Below, piece by piece: positions 8,438-15,550 of a DNA stretch of 64,000 nucleotides (positions within the stretch are counted from its first letter, which is position 1; each line of letters opens with the position of its first letter). The translations under genes were made by a program, and so were the position numbers. The stretch spans positions 1-64,000 of the forward strand of contig DDDG01000011.1 of NCBI GenBank assembly GCA_002336245.1. The letters run 5' to 3'. Below the pieces are notes generated by a model. The model had not been told where the DNA came from. It saw only the letters and a list, made by a program, of their open reading frames with translations, and did not search any database. The stretch comes from Flavobacteriales bacterium UBA1986. Its GTDB lineage: Bacteria; Bacteroidota; Bacteroidia; Flavobacteriales_G; Salibacteraceae.

Positions 8438-9280
8438 ATGTTTCAAAACCTAAGTGAACGTATTTGCCTTGTTGCGATTCTGTTGTGGGTGGGATTGTCT
8501 TTTCCTTCAACGATGATTGCTCAAGAAAACGTTACAACGGTTGGCATACAATTCAAACCGATGATTCCGAATCAGGTGTTTCGCTCTACCTCTTCGGAGG
8601 TGAGTGAAAATCTTGTCGACTTCAGCACGAAGCCTACGTTCGGCTATGCCTTTGGGATGGTTATCCGGCATGGCTTCACAGAGAATTGGTCTGTAGAAGG
8701 AGGAATCAATTATGTGAAGCGAAACTTTCGTTTGAACGCTGCAGATCAAAGAACTGGCTTTATTGCGGAAGGTGACTTTGGGCTCGTTGGTTACGAAATG
8801 CCGGTGCTTGCGCTCTTATATGTTCGCTTGGCCGATAAGTTATACATGAACGCCGCTTTCGGACTGAGCTTAGATTTCTACCCAAGCGACGTTGCTGGAG
8901 TCTATGACCAGTTTCCTGAGACGGCACAAGACTCTATCATTCTTCGTCAAGAATCCGTTCGTAGATCTTGGATTCAAGTGGCTGGATTGGCGAACTTAGG
9001 CTGGGAATATAGAACGGAAGAGTCGGGCTATTTTTACCTGGGTGGGAGCTTTCATAGGCCTTTCAATCCTATGTACATAAGCAGCATGCGATACAGCGAC
9101 CCGGCCTTCTACGCTCAAACAAATAGCTTGCTTAACTCGAGTTATCTAACCCTCGATTTCCGGTACTTTTTTCATGAAGATCCTGTGAAGAAACAGAAGA
9201 AGGTGAAGAAGCCGAATAAGGTGAAAGAGTATAAGAAGATGATCAAAGATCGAGAGAAGGCAAAGAAGTCTTCTGAGTGA
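8438..9280 (+). CDS. Outer-membrane beta-barrel protein with lysine-rich tail
   Basis: 280 residues. A signal peptide (about residues 1-28, ending STMIAQ) is followed by alternating strands typical of small outer-membrane barrels: TVGIQFKPMIP at the start, GYAFGMVIRHGFTENWSVEGGINY near 75-95, LNLGWEYRTEE and STLTLDFRYFF near the end of the barrel (~250). This resembles PorT/OmpA-like barrels of Bacteroidota but I cannot assign a subfamily. After the last strand, instead of ending on an aromatic residue, the protein continues about 28 residues with a strongly basic tail (KKQKKVKKPNKVKEYKK...), which would sit in the periplasm and may contact peptidoglycan or a partner. Function unknown. Confidence 0.75.
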   Translation: MFQNLSERICLVAILLWVGLSFPSTMIAQENVTTVGIQFKPMIPNQVFRSTSSEVSENLVDFSTKPTFGYAFGMVIRHGFTENWSVEGGINYVKRNFRLNAADQRTGFIAEGDFGLVGYEMPVLALLYVRLADKLYMNAAFGLSLDFYPSDVAGVYDQFPETAQDSIILRQESVRRSWIQVAGLANLGWEYRTEESGYFYLGGSFHRPFNPMYISSMRYSDPAFYAQTNSLLNSSYLTLDFRYFFHEDPVKKQKKVKKPNKVKEYKKMIKDREKAKKSSE

Positions 9281-9307
9281 GCTGTTGACAATTGGATGTT
9301 CATTAAT

Positions 9308-9325
9308 CATCGCCTACACGCGATG
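9308..9325. promoter_or_regulatory. Candidate operator upstream of the ArsR gene
   Basis: Perfect inverted repeat CATCGC-N6-GCGATG, 45 bases before the ArsR ATG and just upstream of a near-match -7 motif (TTTCTTTG, 9345-9352). ArsR proteins bind such dyads to repress their own genes. The arm length is short, so chance is possible. Confidence 0.35.
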
Positions 9326-9369
9326 GAAGGGCGTCATTACAGACTTTCTTTGGAAAAACCAATCAGAAA

Positions 9370-9690
9370 ATGGCTTACAGTAAGAAAGAACTCTTCAAAG
9401 ATCCAGAAGTAAAAATTTCGCGATTTGCAAAAGCACTTTCTCACCCTGCACGAGTTGCAGTCTTGAGATTATTGTTCGAACGTTCGGAATGCATTTGTGG
9501 GGATTTCGTAGATGCCTTGCCATTGTCTCAGTCGACGGTTTCACAACATCTTAACGAGCTTAAATCTGCAGGAATCGTGCAGGCACGTGTAGATGGACCA
9601 AGAATGTCGTACACCATCGACGAGCAAGTTTGGGCATTGGCGAAACATCACTTAGGTGGTTTCTTCAACCGCCTACCCAACGTAGCTTAA
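9370..9690 (+). CDS. ArsR-family winged-helix transcriptional regulator
   Basis: 106 residues. The fold is clear: KALSHPARVAVLRLLFE (helix 1-2), then SECICGDFVDALPLSQSTVSQHLNELKSAGIVQARVDGPRMSYTI, which is the helix-turn-helix plus wing. The ECICGD segment occupies the position of the metal-binding ELCVCDL motif of ArsR/SmtB sensors and keeps two cysteines, so metal or thiol sensing is possible but not shown. The gene is a homodimeric DNA-binding repressor by family. It stands upstream of proS, separated by 74 bases and by a separate promoter motif, so it is probably transcribed independently. A dyad at 9308-9325 could be its autoregulatory site. Confidence 0.92.
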   Translation: MAYSKKELFKDPEVKISRFAKALSHPARVAVLRLLFERSECICGDFVDALPLSQSTVSQHLNELKSAGIVQARVDGPRMSYTIDEQVWALAKHHLGGFFNRLPNVA

Positions 9691-9736
9691 TCCTTCTAAA
9701 TAGCTTTCAGTCGATATCAGGGCCTCTTGATATTGC

Positions 9737-9744
9737 TACTTTTG
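9737..9744 (+). promoter_or_regulatory. -7 promoter motif for proS
   Basis: TACTTTTG is an exact TAnnTTTG match, ending 20 bases before the proS ATG. No clear -33 element. Confidence 0.5.
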
Positions 9745-9764
9745 CCTCCTTCTAATTTTGATCG

Positions 9765-11234
9765 ATGGCAAAAGATTTCACTACTCGCGCAGAGAACTAT
9801 TCCAAATGGTACAATGACCTCGTTGTTCGCGCTGATTTAGCGGAGAATTCCGACGTACGAGGATGTATGGTTATCAAGCCATACGGCTATGCCATCTGGG
9901 AAAAAATTCAAGCACAATTGGATAAGATGTTCAAGGAAACCGGACATCAAAATGCTTATTTCCCATTGCTCATCCCGAAGAGTTATCTCTCAAAAGAGGC
10001 AGATCACGTAGAAGGCTTTGCGAAAGAATGTGCTGTGGTGACGCACTATCGGCTCAAGACTTCAGAAGATGGAGGTGTTGTTGTTGATCCTGACGCTAAG
10101 CTGGAAGAAGAACTCATAATTCGCCCAACCTCTGAAACCATCATTTGGAATACGTACAGAAATTGGATTCAATCCTATCGGGATTTGCCAATTCTTGTAA
10201 ATCAATGGGCAAATGTGATGCGCTGGGAAATGCGGACACGTTTGTTTTTGAGAACTTCCGAGTTTTTATGGCAGGAAGGTCACACTGCACACGCCACAAA
10301 AGATGAGGCCATTATAGAGACCGAAAAGATGCTGGGCGTCTATTCAGATTTTGTGGAAGGTTTCATGGGGATTCCAGTCATAAAGGGAATCAAGACAGAG
10401 AGCGAGCGTTTTGCCGGGGCTTTAGAAACCTATTGCATAGAAGCTTTAATGCAAGACGGAAAAGCCCTTCAATCAGGGACTTCACATTTTCTTGGTCAGA
10501 ATTTCGCAAAAGCCTTTGACGTAAAGTTCACCTCAAAAGAAGGAAAGCAAGAATATGTTTGGGCCACCTCTTGGGGTGTTTCAACGCGTTTGATGGGGGC
10601 TTTGGTGATGGCTCATTCCGACGACAACGGATTGGTGCTTCCTCCTAATTTGGCTCCAATACAAGTGGTGGTCGTTCCCATATATCGAAGTGAAGAACAG
10701 CTCGCAGAAGTTAGCGAGGCAGTTGCTCCAATACTTGAAGGTTTGAAAGCAGCTGGCATAAGCGTGAAGTACGATGATCGCGACACACATAAGCCGGGTT
10801 GGAAATTTGCCGAATATGAATTTAAGGGAGTTCCATTGCGCATAGCAATTGGCCCAAGGGATTTGGAAAATGGAACTGTCGAGCTTGCACGTCGGGATAC
10901 ATTGACGAAAGATGTAGTGCCGATGGATGGTCTTGTAGAGAGCATTCCTGCACTTCTGAATGACATTCAAGAGAGTCTTTACAATCGCGCATTAAAATTC
11001 AGAGAGGAAAACACCTTCGAAGTTGATTCGTGGGAAGATTTTCTCGTGAAGATTGAAGAGGGAGGGTTTCTACTTGCACATTGGGATGGAACTTCAGAGA
11101 CAGAAGAGAAAATTAAACAGGAAACAAAGGCTACAGTCCGTTGTATACCTTTGGGTGTTGAGCCCAAAGAAGGAAAATGTGTTTTCACTGGAAAGCCTAG
11201 TAAGGGTAGAGTAATATTTGCTCGAGCTTATTGA
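9765..11234 (+). CDS. proS: Proline--tRNA ligase (archaeal/eukaryotic type)
   Basis: 489 residues. A class II synthetase that charges tRNA-Pro with proline. Class II motifs are visible: motif 2 region RPTSETIIWNTYRNWI and RWEMRTRLFLRTSEFLWQEGHTAHA, and motif 3 GVSTRLMGALVMAHSDDNG. It lacks the INS editing insertion between motifs 2 and 3 that bacterial-type ProRS carries, and it has the anticodon-binding domain (PIQVVVVPIYRS) followed by a C-terminal extension ending in RAY, the signature of the short archaeal/eukaryotic type found in many Bacteroidota. ATG start at 9765 is fixed by the promoter motif 20 bases upstream. The following gene begins across its stop codon. Confidence 0.97.
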   Translation: MAKDFTTRAENYSKWYNDLVVRADLAENSDVRGCMVIKPYGYAIWEKIQAQLDKMFKETGHQNAYFPLLIPKSYLSKEADHVEGFAKECAVVTHYRLKTSEDGGVVVDPDAKLEEELIIRPTSETIIWNTYRNWIQSYRDLPILVNQWANVMRWEMRTRLFLRTSEFLWQEGHTAHATKDEAIIETEKMLGVYSDFVEGFMGIPVIKGIKTESERFAGALETYCIEALMQDGKALQSGTSHFLGQNFAKAFDVKFTSKEGKQEYVWATSWGVSTRLMGALVMAHSDDNGLVLPPNLAPIQVVVVPIYRSEEQLAEVSEAVAPILEGLKAAGISVKYDDRDTHKPGWKFAEYEFKGVPLRIAIGPRDLENGTVELARRDTLTKDVVPMDGLVESIPALLNDIQESLYNRALKFREENTFEVDSWEDFLVKIEEGGFLLAHWDGTSETEEKIKQETKATVRCIPLGVEPKEGKCVFTGKPSKGRVIFARAY

Positions 11235-11236
11235 GA

Positions 11237-11926
11237 ATGGAAAATCGCAAAGCAGACATCCTAAATACACTAAAGCAAAAGGCTTCCACCAAGCAAGAGG
11301 TTTTTGCTGTAACCGAAAAACACTTCGAGGTCTTAAAACAAGGACTTGCAGGTTTGTGTGGTGAACTTCGAACTGAGGTCGATGAATTCGATAAACGCAT
11401 TTCCGTAGGATACAAGAGCCGAAGCAAGTACGAGGCTCAATTAAAGTTTGGAGGAGACACTTTGGTGTTTAACATGCACACGAATATTTTTCTGTTCGAT
11501 TCGAGTCATCACCTTCAACGCACGAAATATGTGCAAGAAGATCCGATGAGAGGATATTGTGGAATCATCAATGTCTATAATTTTCTCTCTGATTCATTTC
11601 GTTATCAGCGATTGAATGATGCCGGTTATTTAATTGCAAGAATCTTCGTCAATAAAGACGGGCATTTTTTCGTTGAGGGCAAAAAGCGCCTCGGATTTCT
11701 CTTTTCGCAGTTTGATCGTCAAGAAATTAATTCCGAAAAACTCATTGAAATTGTCGAGGAGTGTATGCGGTTTAGCTTAGATTTTGATTTATACACGCCG
11801 GATTTTGAACGTGTAAAACTCGTGAGTCTCCACCAGATACTGGAGTTGAGCAATAATATTAAGTTGAGAACAGAGAAACGATTGGGCTTTGAATTCAATG
11901 CTCAAGACAAAGATGTGATCGACTAA
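11237..11926 (+). CDS. Conserved hypothetical protein downstream of proS
   Basis: 229 residues from ATG 11237, two bases after the proS stop; a TTG at 11231 overlapping that stop is an alternative start two codons longer. The protein has no signal peptide and no membrane span, so it is cytoplasmic. It begins with a helical segment (residues 1-50) and then an alpha/beta region with FGGDTLVFNMHTNIFLFD, RGYCGIINVYNFLSD and FVEGKKRLGFLFSQFD. I do not recognise the family. Position directly behind proS suggests coexpression with the synthetase; no function is claimed. Confidence 0.75.
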   Translation: MENRKADILNTLKQKASTKQEVFAVTEKHFEVLKQGLAGLCGELRTEVDEFDKRISVGYKSRSKYEAQLKFGGDTLVFNMHTNIFLFDSSHHLQRTKYVQEDPMRGYCGIINVYNFLSDSFRYQRLNDAGYLIARIFVNKDGHFFVEGKKRLGFLFSQFDRQEINSEKLIEIVEECMRFSLDFDLYTPDFERVKLVSLHQILELSNNIKLRTEKRLGFEFNAQDKDVID

Positions 11927-11968
11927 TTTTTTAGAAATAATCCTTAGGATTTTTTGATTGAAAATTTC

Positions 11969-11976
11969 TACATTTG
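11969..11976 (+). promoter_or_regulatory. -7 promoter motif for tRNA-Glu and rpsT
   Basis: TACATTTG matches TAnnTTTG exactly, 27 bases before the tRNA. A T-rich stretch with TTTG at 11953-11956 lies upstream but at short spacing. Confidence 0.5.
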
Positions 11977-11979
11977 CGC

Positions 11980-11997
11980 CTCCTTTTTCAAAAGGAG
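11980..11997 (+). repeat. Inverted repeat in the 5' leader of tRNA-Glu
   Basis: CTCCTTTT-TC-AAAAGGAG is a perfect 8-base inverted repeat between the predicted transcription start and the tRNA. In RNA a two-base loop is tight, so a shorter stem is likely. It may help mark the precursor for processing, or be chance. Confidence 0.4.
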
Positions 11998-12003
11998 AAA
12001 CAT

Positions 12004-12075
12004 GGTCCGTTCGTCTAGGGGTTAGGACGCCAGGTTTTCATCCTGGTAACAGGGGTTCGATTCCCCTACGGACTA
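12004..12075 (+). tRNA. tRNA-Glu (anticodon TTC)
   Basis: Full cloverleaf by eye: acceptor stem GGTCCGT pairs with ACGGACT (first pair G-T), anticodon stem CCAGG/CCTGG around the seven-base loop TTTTCAT giving anticodon TTC, T arm AGGGG-TTCGATT-CCCCT, and discriminator base A at 12075. The 3' CCA is not encoded. It lies 23 bases ahead of rpsT with no terminator between, so the two are likely transcribed together and the tRNA is released by processing. Confidence 0.97.
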
Positions 12076-12098
12076 CTTAGAAGAAATTATAAAGAATT

Positions 12099-12350
12099 AT
12101 GGCAAATCATAAGTCAGCACTGAAACGCATCCGTCAGAACGCCGTTCGTCGCGATCGCAACAAATACCAACATAAAACAGCAAGAAATGCTGTTCGCGAC
12201 TTGCGAAGCGAAACCGATAAGAAAGTTGCTGAGAAGCAATTACCAGAGGTAATCGCCTTGTTGGATAAATTGGCAAAGAACAACGTCATTCACTCGAACA
12301 AAGCGTCAAATCTTAAGTCGAAGTTAACTCGCATGGTTTCTGCTCTATAA
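12099..12350 (+). CDS. rpsT: 30S ribosomal protein S20
   Basis: 83 residues, the usual length for bS20, a small basic helical protein that binds 16S rRNA early in 30S assembly. The N-terminus MANHKSALKRIRQNAVRRDRNK and the KNNVIHSNKASNLKSKLTRMV C-terminal helix are characteristic. It follows tRNA-Glu closely and is followed by a strong intrinsic terminator at 12376-12404, which closes the tRNA-rpsT unit. Confidence 0.97.
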   Translation: MANHKSALKRIRQNAVRRDRNKYQHKTARNAVRDLRSETDKKVAEKQLPEVIALLDKLAKNNVIHSNKASNLKSKLTRMVSAL

Positions 12351-12375
12351 GCAGTAAACGAATAAACTTAGTTGT

Positions 12376-12404
12376 AAGCCTCGCTGAAAAGCGGGGCTTT
12401 TTTT
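12376..12404 (+). terminator. Intrinsic terminator after rpsT
   Basis: Nine-base stem AAGCCTCGC / GCGGGGCTT (one G-T pair) with loop TGAAAA, followed by a run of seven T. It ends the tRNA-Glu/rpsT transcript before radC. Confidence 0.9.
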
Positions 12405-12420
12405 ATTTCTTGTCGTCTCA

Positions 12421-13122
12421 ATGGCAACTCAATACCGACAAGAAGAATCGATTAAACTCTGGGCCGAGGACGATAGGCCTCGTGAAAAGTTGATCTTAAA
12501 GGGAAGTTCTGCCTTGAGTGATGCTGAGCTCCTAGCGATTCTCTTAGGGTCGGGGTCGCGGACTGAATCTGCCCTCACACTTTCGAAAAGACTTCTGCGT
12601 AAATACAAGGACGATTTAAACGAGCTGGCGCAAGCAGAGCTAGAAGAGTTGAAGCTGTTTAATGGAGTGGGGGACGCGAAAGCCGTTTCGATTCTTTCGG
12701 CCATGGAATTGAGTCGGCGACGGATGGGGCAACAGAGAACTAAGAAGTCAAAGTTGAGTTCCAGTAGAGACGCCTTCGAGGTCTTCGCTCCTGTGCTGTC
12801 GGATTTACCCCACGAAGAGTTTTGGGTTTGTTACATGAACAGAGCAAATCAAATATTGAAGCTGGACCAAATAAGCAAGGGTGGTATTCACGGGACGGTT
12901 GCTGATTCACGATTGATTTTTGGAAGAGCGTTGAAGTTGAAAGCATGCGCACTCATTTTGGCTCACAACCACCCATCTGGTAACTTAAAGGCAAGTGAGG
13001 CCGACTTACAGCTCACTCGTAGAATTAAACAAGCGGGAGACTTGATGGAAATTTCCCTACTCGATCATTTGATCATTGGAGATGGGGACTATTTCAGTTT
13101 TTCCGATCAAGGTTTGATTTAG
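12421..13122 (+). CDS. radC: RadC-family JAB-domain protein
   Basis: 233 residues. An N-terminal helix-hairpin-helix region (SDAELLAILLGSG, residues ~30-45, and LKLFNGVGDAKAVSILSAMEL ~78-98) precedes the JAB/MPN metalloprotease-like domain with the zinc motif AHNHPSGN near residue 180, followed by SxxD (ASEADLQLTRR). This is the full-length RadC/UPF0758 form. Despite its name RadC has no proven repair activity; a role at stalled forks or in DNA uptake has been suggested. It is a single gene behind the rpsT terminator. Confidence 0.95.
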   Translation: MATQYRQEESIKLWAEDDRPREKLILKGSSALSDAELLAILLGSGSRTESALTLSKRLLRKYKDDLNELAQAELEELKLFNGVGDAKAVSILSAMELSRRRMGQQRTKKSKLSSSRDAFEVFAPVLSDLPHEEFWVCYMNRANQILKLDQISKGGIHGTVADSRLIFGRALKLKACALILAHNHPSGNLKASEADLQLTRRIKQAGDLMEISLLDHLIIGDGDYFSFSDQGLI

Positions 13123-13155
13123 AGATTAAGAATCTCCTCTCTCCGGCCTTCATAA

Positions 13156-13184
13156 GCGCCAATCGTGTTACATTTGGCGCAAAT
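13156..13184 (+). promoter_or_regulatory. Promoter with overlapping inverted repeat before the DUF1573 gene
   Basis: TACATTTG (13169-13176) is an exact -7 motif, 17 bases before the ATG at 13194. It lies inside a perfect 7-base inverted repeat GCGCCAA-N11-TTGGCGC (13156-13180); a second dyad ATTTG-GCG-CAAAT spans 13172-13184. A regulator binding here would block the promoter. Arms are short. Confidence 0.45.
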
Positions 13185-13193
13185 AAAAACAGC

Positions 13194-13640
13194 ATGAGAA
13201 TAGTAGGTATTTTAGTCTTAGCCGTAAGTTTAATTTCTTGCGGAGGAGAAACGGAGCAGGTAAGTACAGAGGTTGTGAATAACCCTAATTCTGCAGGAAC
13301 AGAGGCCAACCAAGATGTTCCAACGATGGAATTTTCTGAGCCATTGTATGATTTTGGAGACATTGCTCAAGGAGATCGAGTGAACTACAATTTTACCTTC
13401 ACGAACAACGGAACTTCTGATTTGGTCATCGCTTCGGCCAAAGGAAGTTGTGGTTGTACTGTTCCGGATTGGCCAAAACGTCCAATTAAGCCAGGAGAAA
13501 CCAGCGAAATTAAAGTTGAATTTAATAGCACTGGCAAGAAAGGAAAACAACATAAGAAGGTTACCATTGTAGCCAATACTCAACCCAGCAAAAATGTCAT
13601 CGCCATTCAAGGCAACGTGATTGCTCCAGTCTCAGAATAA
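13194..13640 (+). CDS. DUF1573 domain lipoprotein
   Basis: 148 residues. Lipoprotein signal with lipobox SLISC (cysteine near residue 16), then a short acidic linker and one DUF1573 domain: MEFSEPLYDFGDIAQGDRV, NNGTSDLVIASAKGSCGCTV and PGETSEIKVEFNS are its hallmark segments. DUF1573 is an immunoglobulin-like fold common in Bacteroidota; its function is unknown. It is followed after one base by yajC, and the order DUF1573-yajC-ybbR-coaE is one I associate with related genomes, so the genes form an operon around the Sec machinery. Confidence 0.92.
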   Translation: MRIVGILVLAVSLISCGGETEQVSTEVVNNPNSAGTEANQDVPTMEFSEPLYDFGDIAQGDRVNYNFTFTNNGTSDLVIASAKGSCGCTVPDWPKRPIKPGETSEIKVEFNSTGKKGKQHKKVTIVANTQPSKNVIAIQGNVIAPVSE

Positions 13641-13641
13641 T

Positions 13642-13980
13642 ATGCTCTTTACTCTACTACAAGGTGGCGAACAAAGCCCATACGGATCCTTACTTCTCTT
13701 TGGAAGTATAGCGGTAGTATTTTACTTTTTCATGATTCGTCCTCAAACCAAAAAGGCCAAAAAAGCCAAGAAGTTTAAGGAAGCGCTGAAAAAAGGCGAT
13801 AAGGTGATTACCATCGGAGGAATCCACGGTAAAATTTCAGAAATCAAAGATTCAAACATCTTGATTGAAACTGAAGGTGGGCATCGTCTTAGAATTGAAA
13901 AGTCAGCTGTATCGGCCGACATGAGTACTGGTGCTGCGAATGCCAGCCCAGAAGCTGAAATGCAACAGGCCAATCGTTAA
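13642..13980 (+). CDS. yajC: Preprotein translocase accessory subunit YajC
   Basis: 112 residues from ATG 13642, one base after the preceding TAA; an in-frame TTG at 13621 lies inside the upstream gene and is rejected. One N-terminal membrane span (LLLFGSIAVVFYFFMIRPQTKKAKK, with the conserved FMIRPQ) followed by a small beta domain (LKKGDKVITIGGIHGKISEI). YajC associates with SecDF in the inner membrane. Its partner secDF is not in the window. Confidence 0.96.
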   Translation: MLFTLLQGGEQSPYGSLLLFGSIAVVFYFFMIRPQTKKAKKAKKFKEALKKGDKVITIGGIHGKISEIKDSNILIETEGGHRLRIEKSAVSADMSTGAANASPEAEMQQANR

Positions 13981-13982
13981 GA

Positions 13983-14969
13983 ATGTCGACCACCGAATCC
14001 AATTCCCAGGGTTTCGGTGAGCGGTTGAATTTTCGAAAGAATCGAAACCTCTACACCTACCTCATTTGTGTTATAATCGCAGCCGTATTCTGGCTGTTAA
14101 ACGCTTTGACGAAAGAGTATGTAACGGAATTTGAGTTGCCCTTAAGTTACGTGAACATCCCAGAGAACTTCGTTTTTGAGTCCTCCATGCCTTCCATTGT
14201 GAATGCGCAAGTCAAGGGCTTTGGTTTCAACATCCTCTTTTACGGTGCAGCCAAGGATGTAGATTCGGTTCAGGTTGATTTTCAATCTGCGAATCGAAGC
14301 TACAATTCCGGCGGTATGTTCTATAAGGTGCCAACAGCTCCGGCTTTGAAGACGCATTTGACTAAGCTTCCATCGAACATTCAGTTGCTGAAGTTTTGGG
14401 AAGACACACTTTTCATAAGTGCTGAAGTTCGTCGCACGAAGTCCATTCCTTTAAAGGCTCAACTAAAGATCAGTTTTGAGCGTCAACACGTGCAAGACGG
14501 ACCTGTAAGGATCGAGCCATCTATGGTAAGCGTTTCGGGACCAGCATCAATCGTTGATGCACTTGACTTTGTGTCATTGAAGGCTGTTGAGCTTACAGAT
14601 CTCAACTCCGATATTAGTTTTGAAGCTGAAGTTGAAGTTCCTGATCTCATTGAGATCGATCGTGAATTTGCGACCATTTTCATTCCAGTGGATCAAACTT
14701 CTGAGATGGAATTTGAAGTAGGCCTCAAGCAAAGAAACTTACCTGATTCTCTGAGTTTGTTACTCTTTCCTTCTAAGGCGAAAGTCCTTTGTGAGCTGCC
14801 GCTTTCAAAATTTGAGCTCCTCGATAGAACTGATCTTGTATTCGTCGTCGATTTTCAAGATTACGAAGAGGGCAAGGCGAGATTGCCGATCAAATTGGAA
14901 TCGAAACCACCATATGTGTCGGTGAAGTCAATTGAACCTAAGCGCGTAGAAATCATTCTTAAGAAGTGA
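13983..14969 (+). CDS. YbbR-like domain protein
   Basis: 328 residues, two bases after yajC. One N-terminal membrane span (LYTYLICVIIAAVFWLLNAL, residues ~22-42) and then repeated YbbR-type beta domains: the first around residues 48-130 (EYVTEFELPLSYVNIP), further ones around 140-230 (RRTKSIPLKAQLKISF, VRIEPSMVSVSGPASIVDAL) and 230-328. YbbR proteins in other phyla (CdaR) regulate diadenylate cyclase CdaA; no such cyclase gene is adjacent here, so that role is not claimed. Stop TGA overlaps the coaE ATG by one base. Confidence 0.88.
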   Translation: MSTTESNSQGFGERLNFRKNRNLYTYLICVIIAAVFWLLNALTKEYVTEFELPLSYVNIPENFVFESSMPSIVNAQVKGFGFNILFYGAAKDVDSVQVDFQSANRSYNSGGMFYKVPTAPALKTHLTKLPSNIQLLKFWEDTLFISAEVRRTKSIPLKAQLKISFERQHVQDGPVRIEPSMVSVSGPASIVDALDFVSLKAVELTDLNSDISFEAEVEVPDLIEIDREFATIFIPVDQTSEMEFEVGLKQRNLPDSLSLLLFPSKAKVLCELPLSKFELLDRTDLVFVVDFQDYEEGKARLPIKLESKPPYVSVKSIEPKRVEIILKK

Positions 14970-15550
14970 TGTTCAAGATTGGTCTTACAGGTGGTATTGG
15001 AAGCGGGAAATCTACCGTAGCTCGCATATTTCAAAGCCTTGGTGTCCCAATTTTTAATGCCGATGCAGCAGGTCGCTCAATTTTGGAAGAAGCTGACACA
15101 CAGATGCAATTGGTCAATCTTTTTGGTCCTGAAGTTCTATTGAAGGGAAAAACCCAAAGATCACACATCGCACAGCGTGTTTTTGGCAATGCCAATCTCT
15201 TGAGCGAGTTGAATTCGATTGTTCATCCAAAGGTTGGAGAGGTATTCAGGCAATGGATAAATGAGCAGACCACGCCGTACATTTTAAAGGAAGCAGCCAT
15301 AATTTTCGAAGTAGGGACTGAAAGTTCGCTCGATGATGTTATTTTGGTCAGCGCTCCCGAGGAAATAAGAATTCGACGTGTGATGGAACGCGATGGTGTC
15401 AATCGCGATCAAGTTGAAGCACGTATGAGAAATCAGTGGCCAGAAGAGCGAAAGAAGGAATTGGCCGCTCATTCAATCGTGAACGATGGAGTGACTGCCT
15501 TGATTCCTCAGGTTATGAAATTGCATGAAATTCTGAACAGACGTCCATGA
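14969..15550 (+). CDS. coaE: Dephospho-CoA kinase
   Basis: 193 residues from ATG 14969, overlapping the ybbR stop (TGATG). Catalyses the last step of coenzyme A synthesis, ATP-dependent phosphorylation of the ribose 3' hydroxyl. P-loop GLTGGIGSGKST at residues ~5-16, the FNADAAGRSIL segment (~33-43, with the conserved D of the substrate site), VHPKVGEVFRQW and KEAAIIFE, VERDGVNRDQVEARMRNQW in the lid. Length is normal for the family. The next gene begins inside its stop codon (ATGA). Confidence 0.96.
   Translation: MFKIGLTGGIGSGKSTVARIFQSLGVPIFNADAAGRSILEEADTQMQLVNLFGPEVLLKGKTQRSHIAQRVFGNANLLSELNSIVHPKVGEVFRQWINEQTTPYILKEAAIIFEVGTESSLDDVILVSAPEEIRIRRVMERDGVNRDQVEARMRNQWPEERKKELAAHSIVNDGVTALIPQVMKLHEILNRRP

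Noticed and set aside
10581..10970. Two minus-strand frames of 117-129 codons inside proS
   Set aside because: Shadow frames of a well-conserved synthetase gene; no domain or start signal.
12004..12075. tRNA-Glu as an integration site
   Set aside because: The flanks are ordinary chromosomal genes on both sides, with no integrase or partial duplication of the tRNA 3' end.
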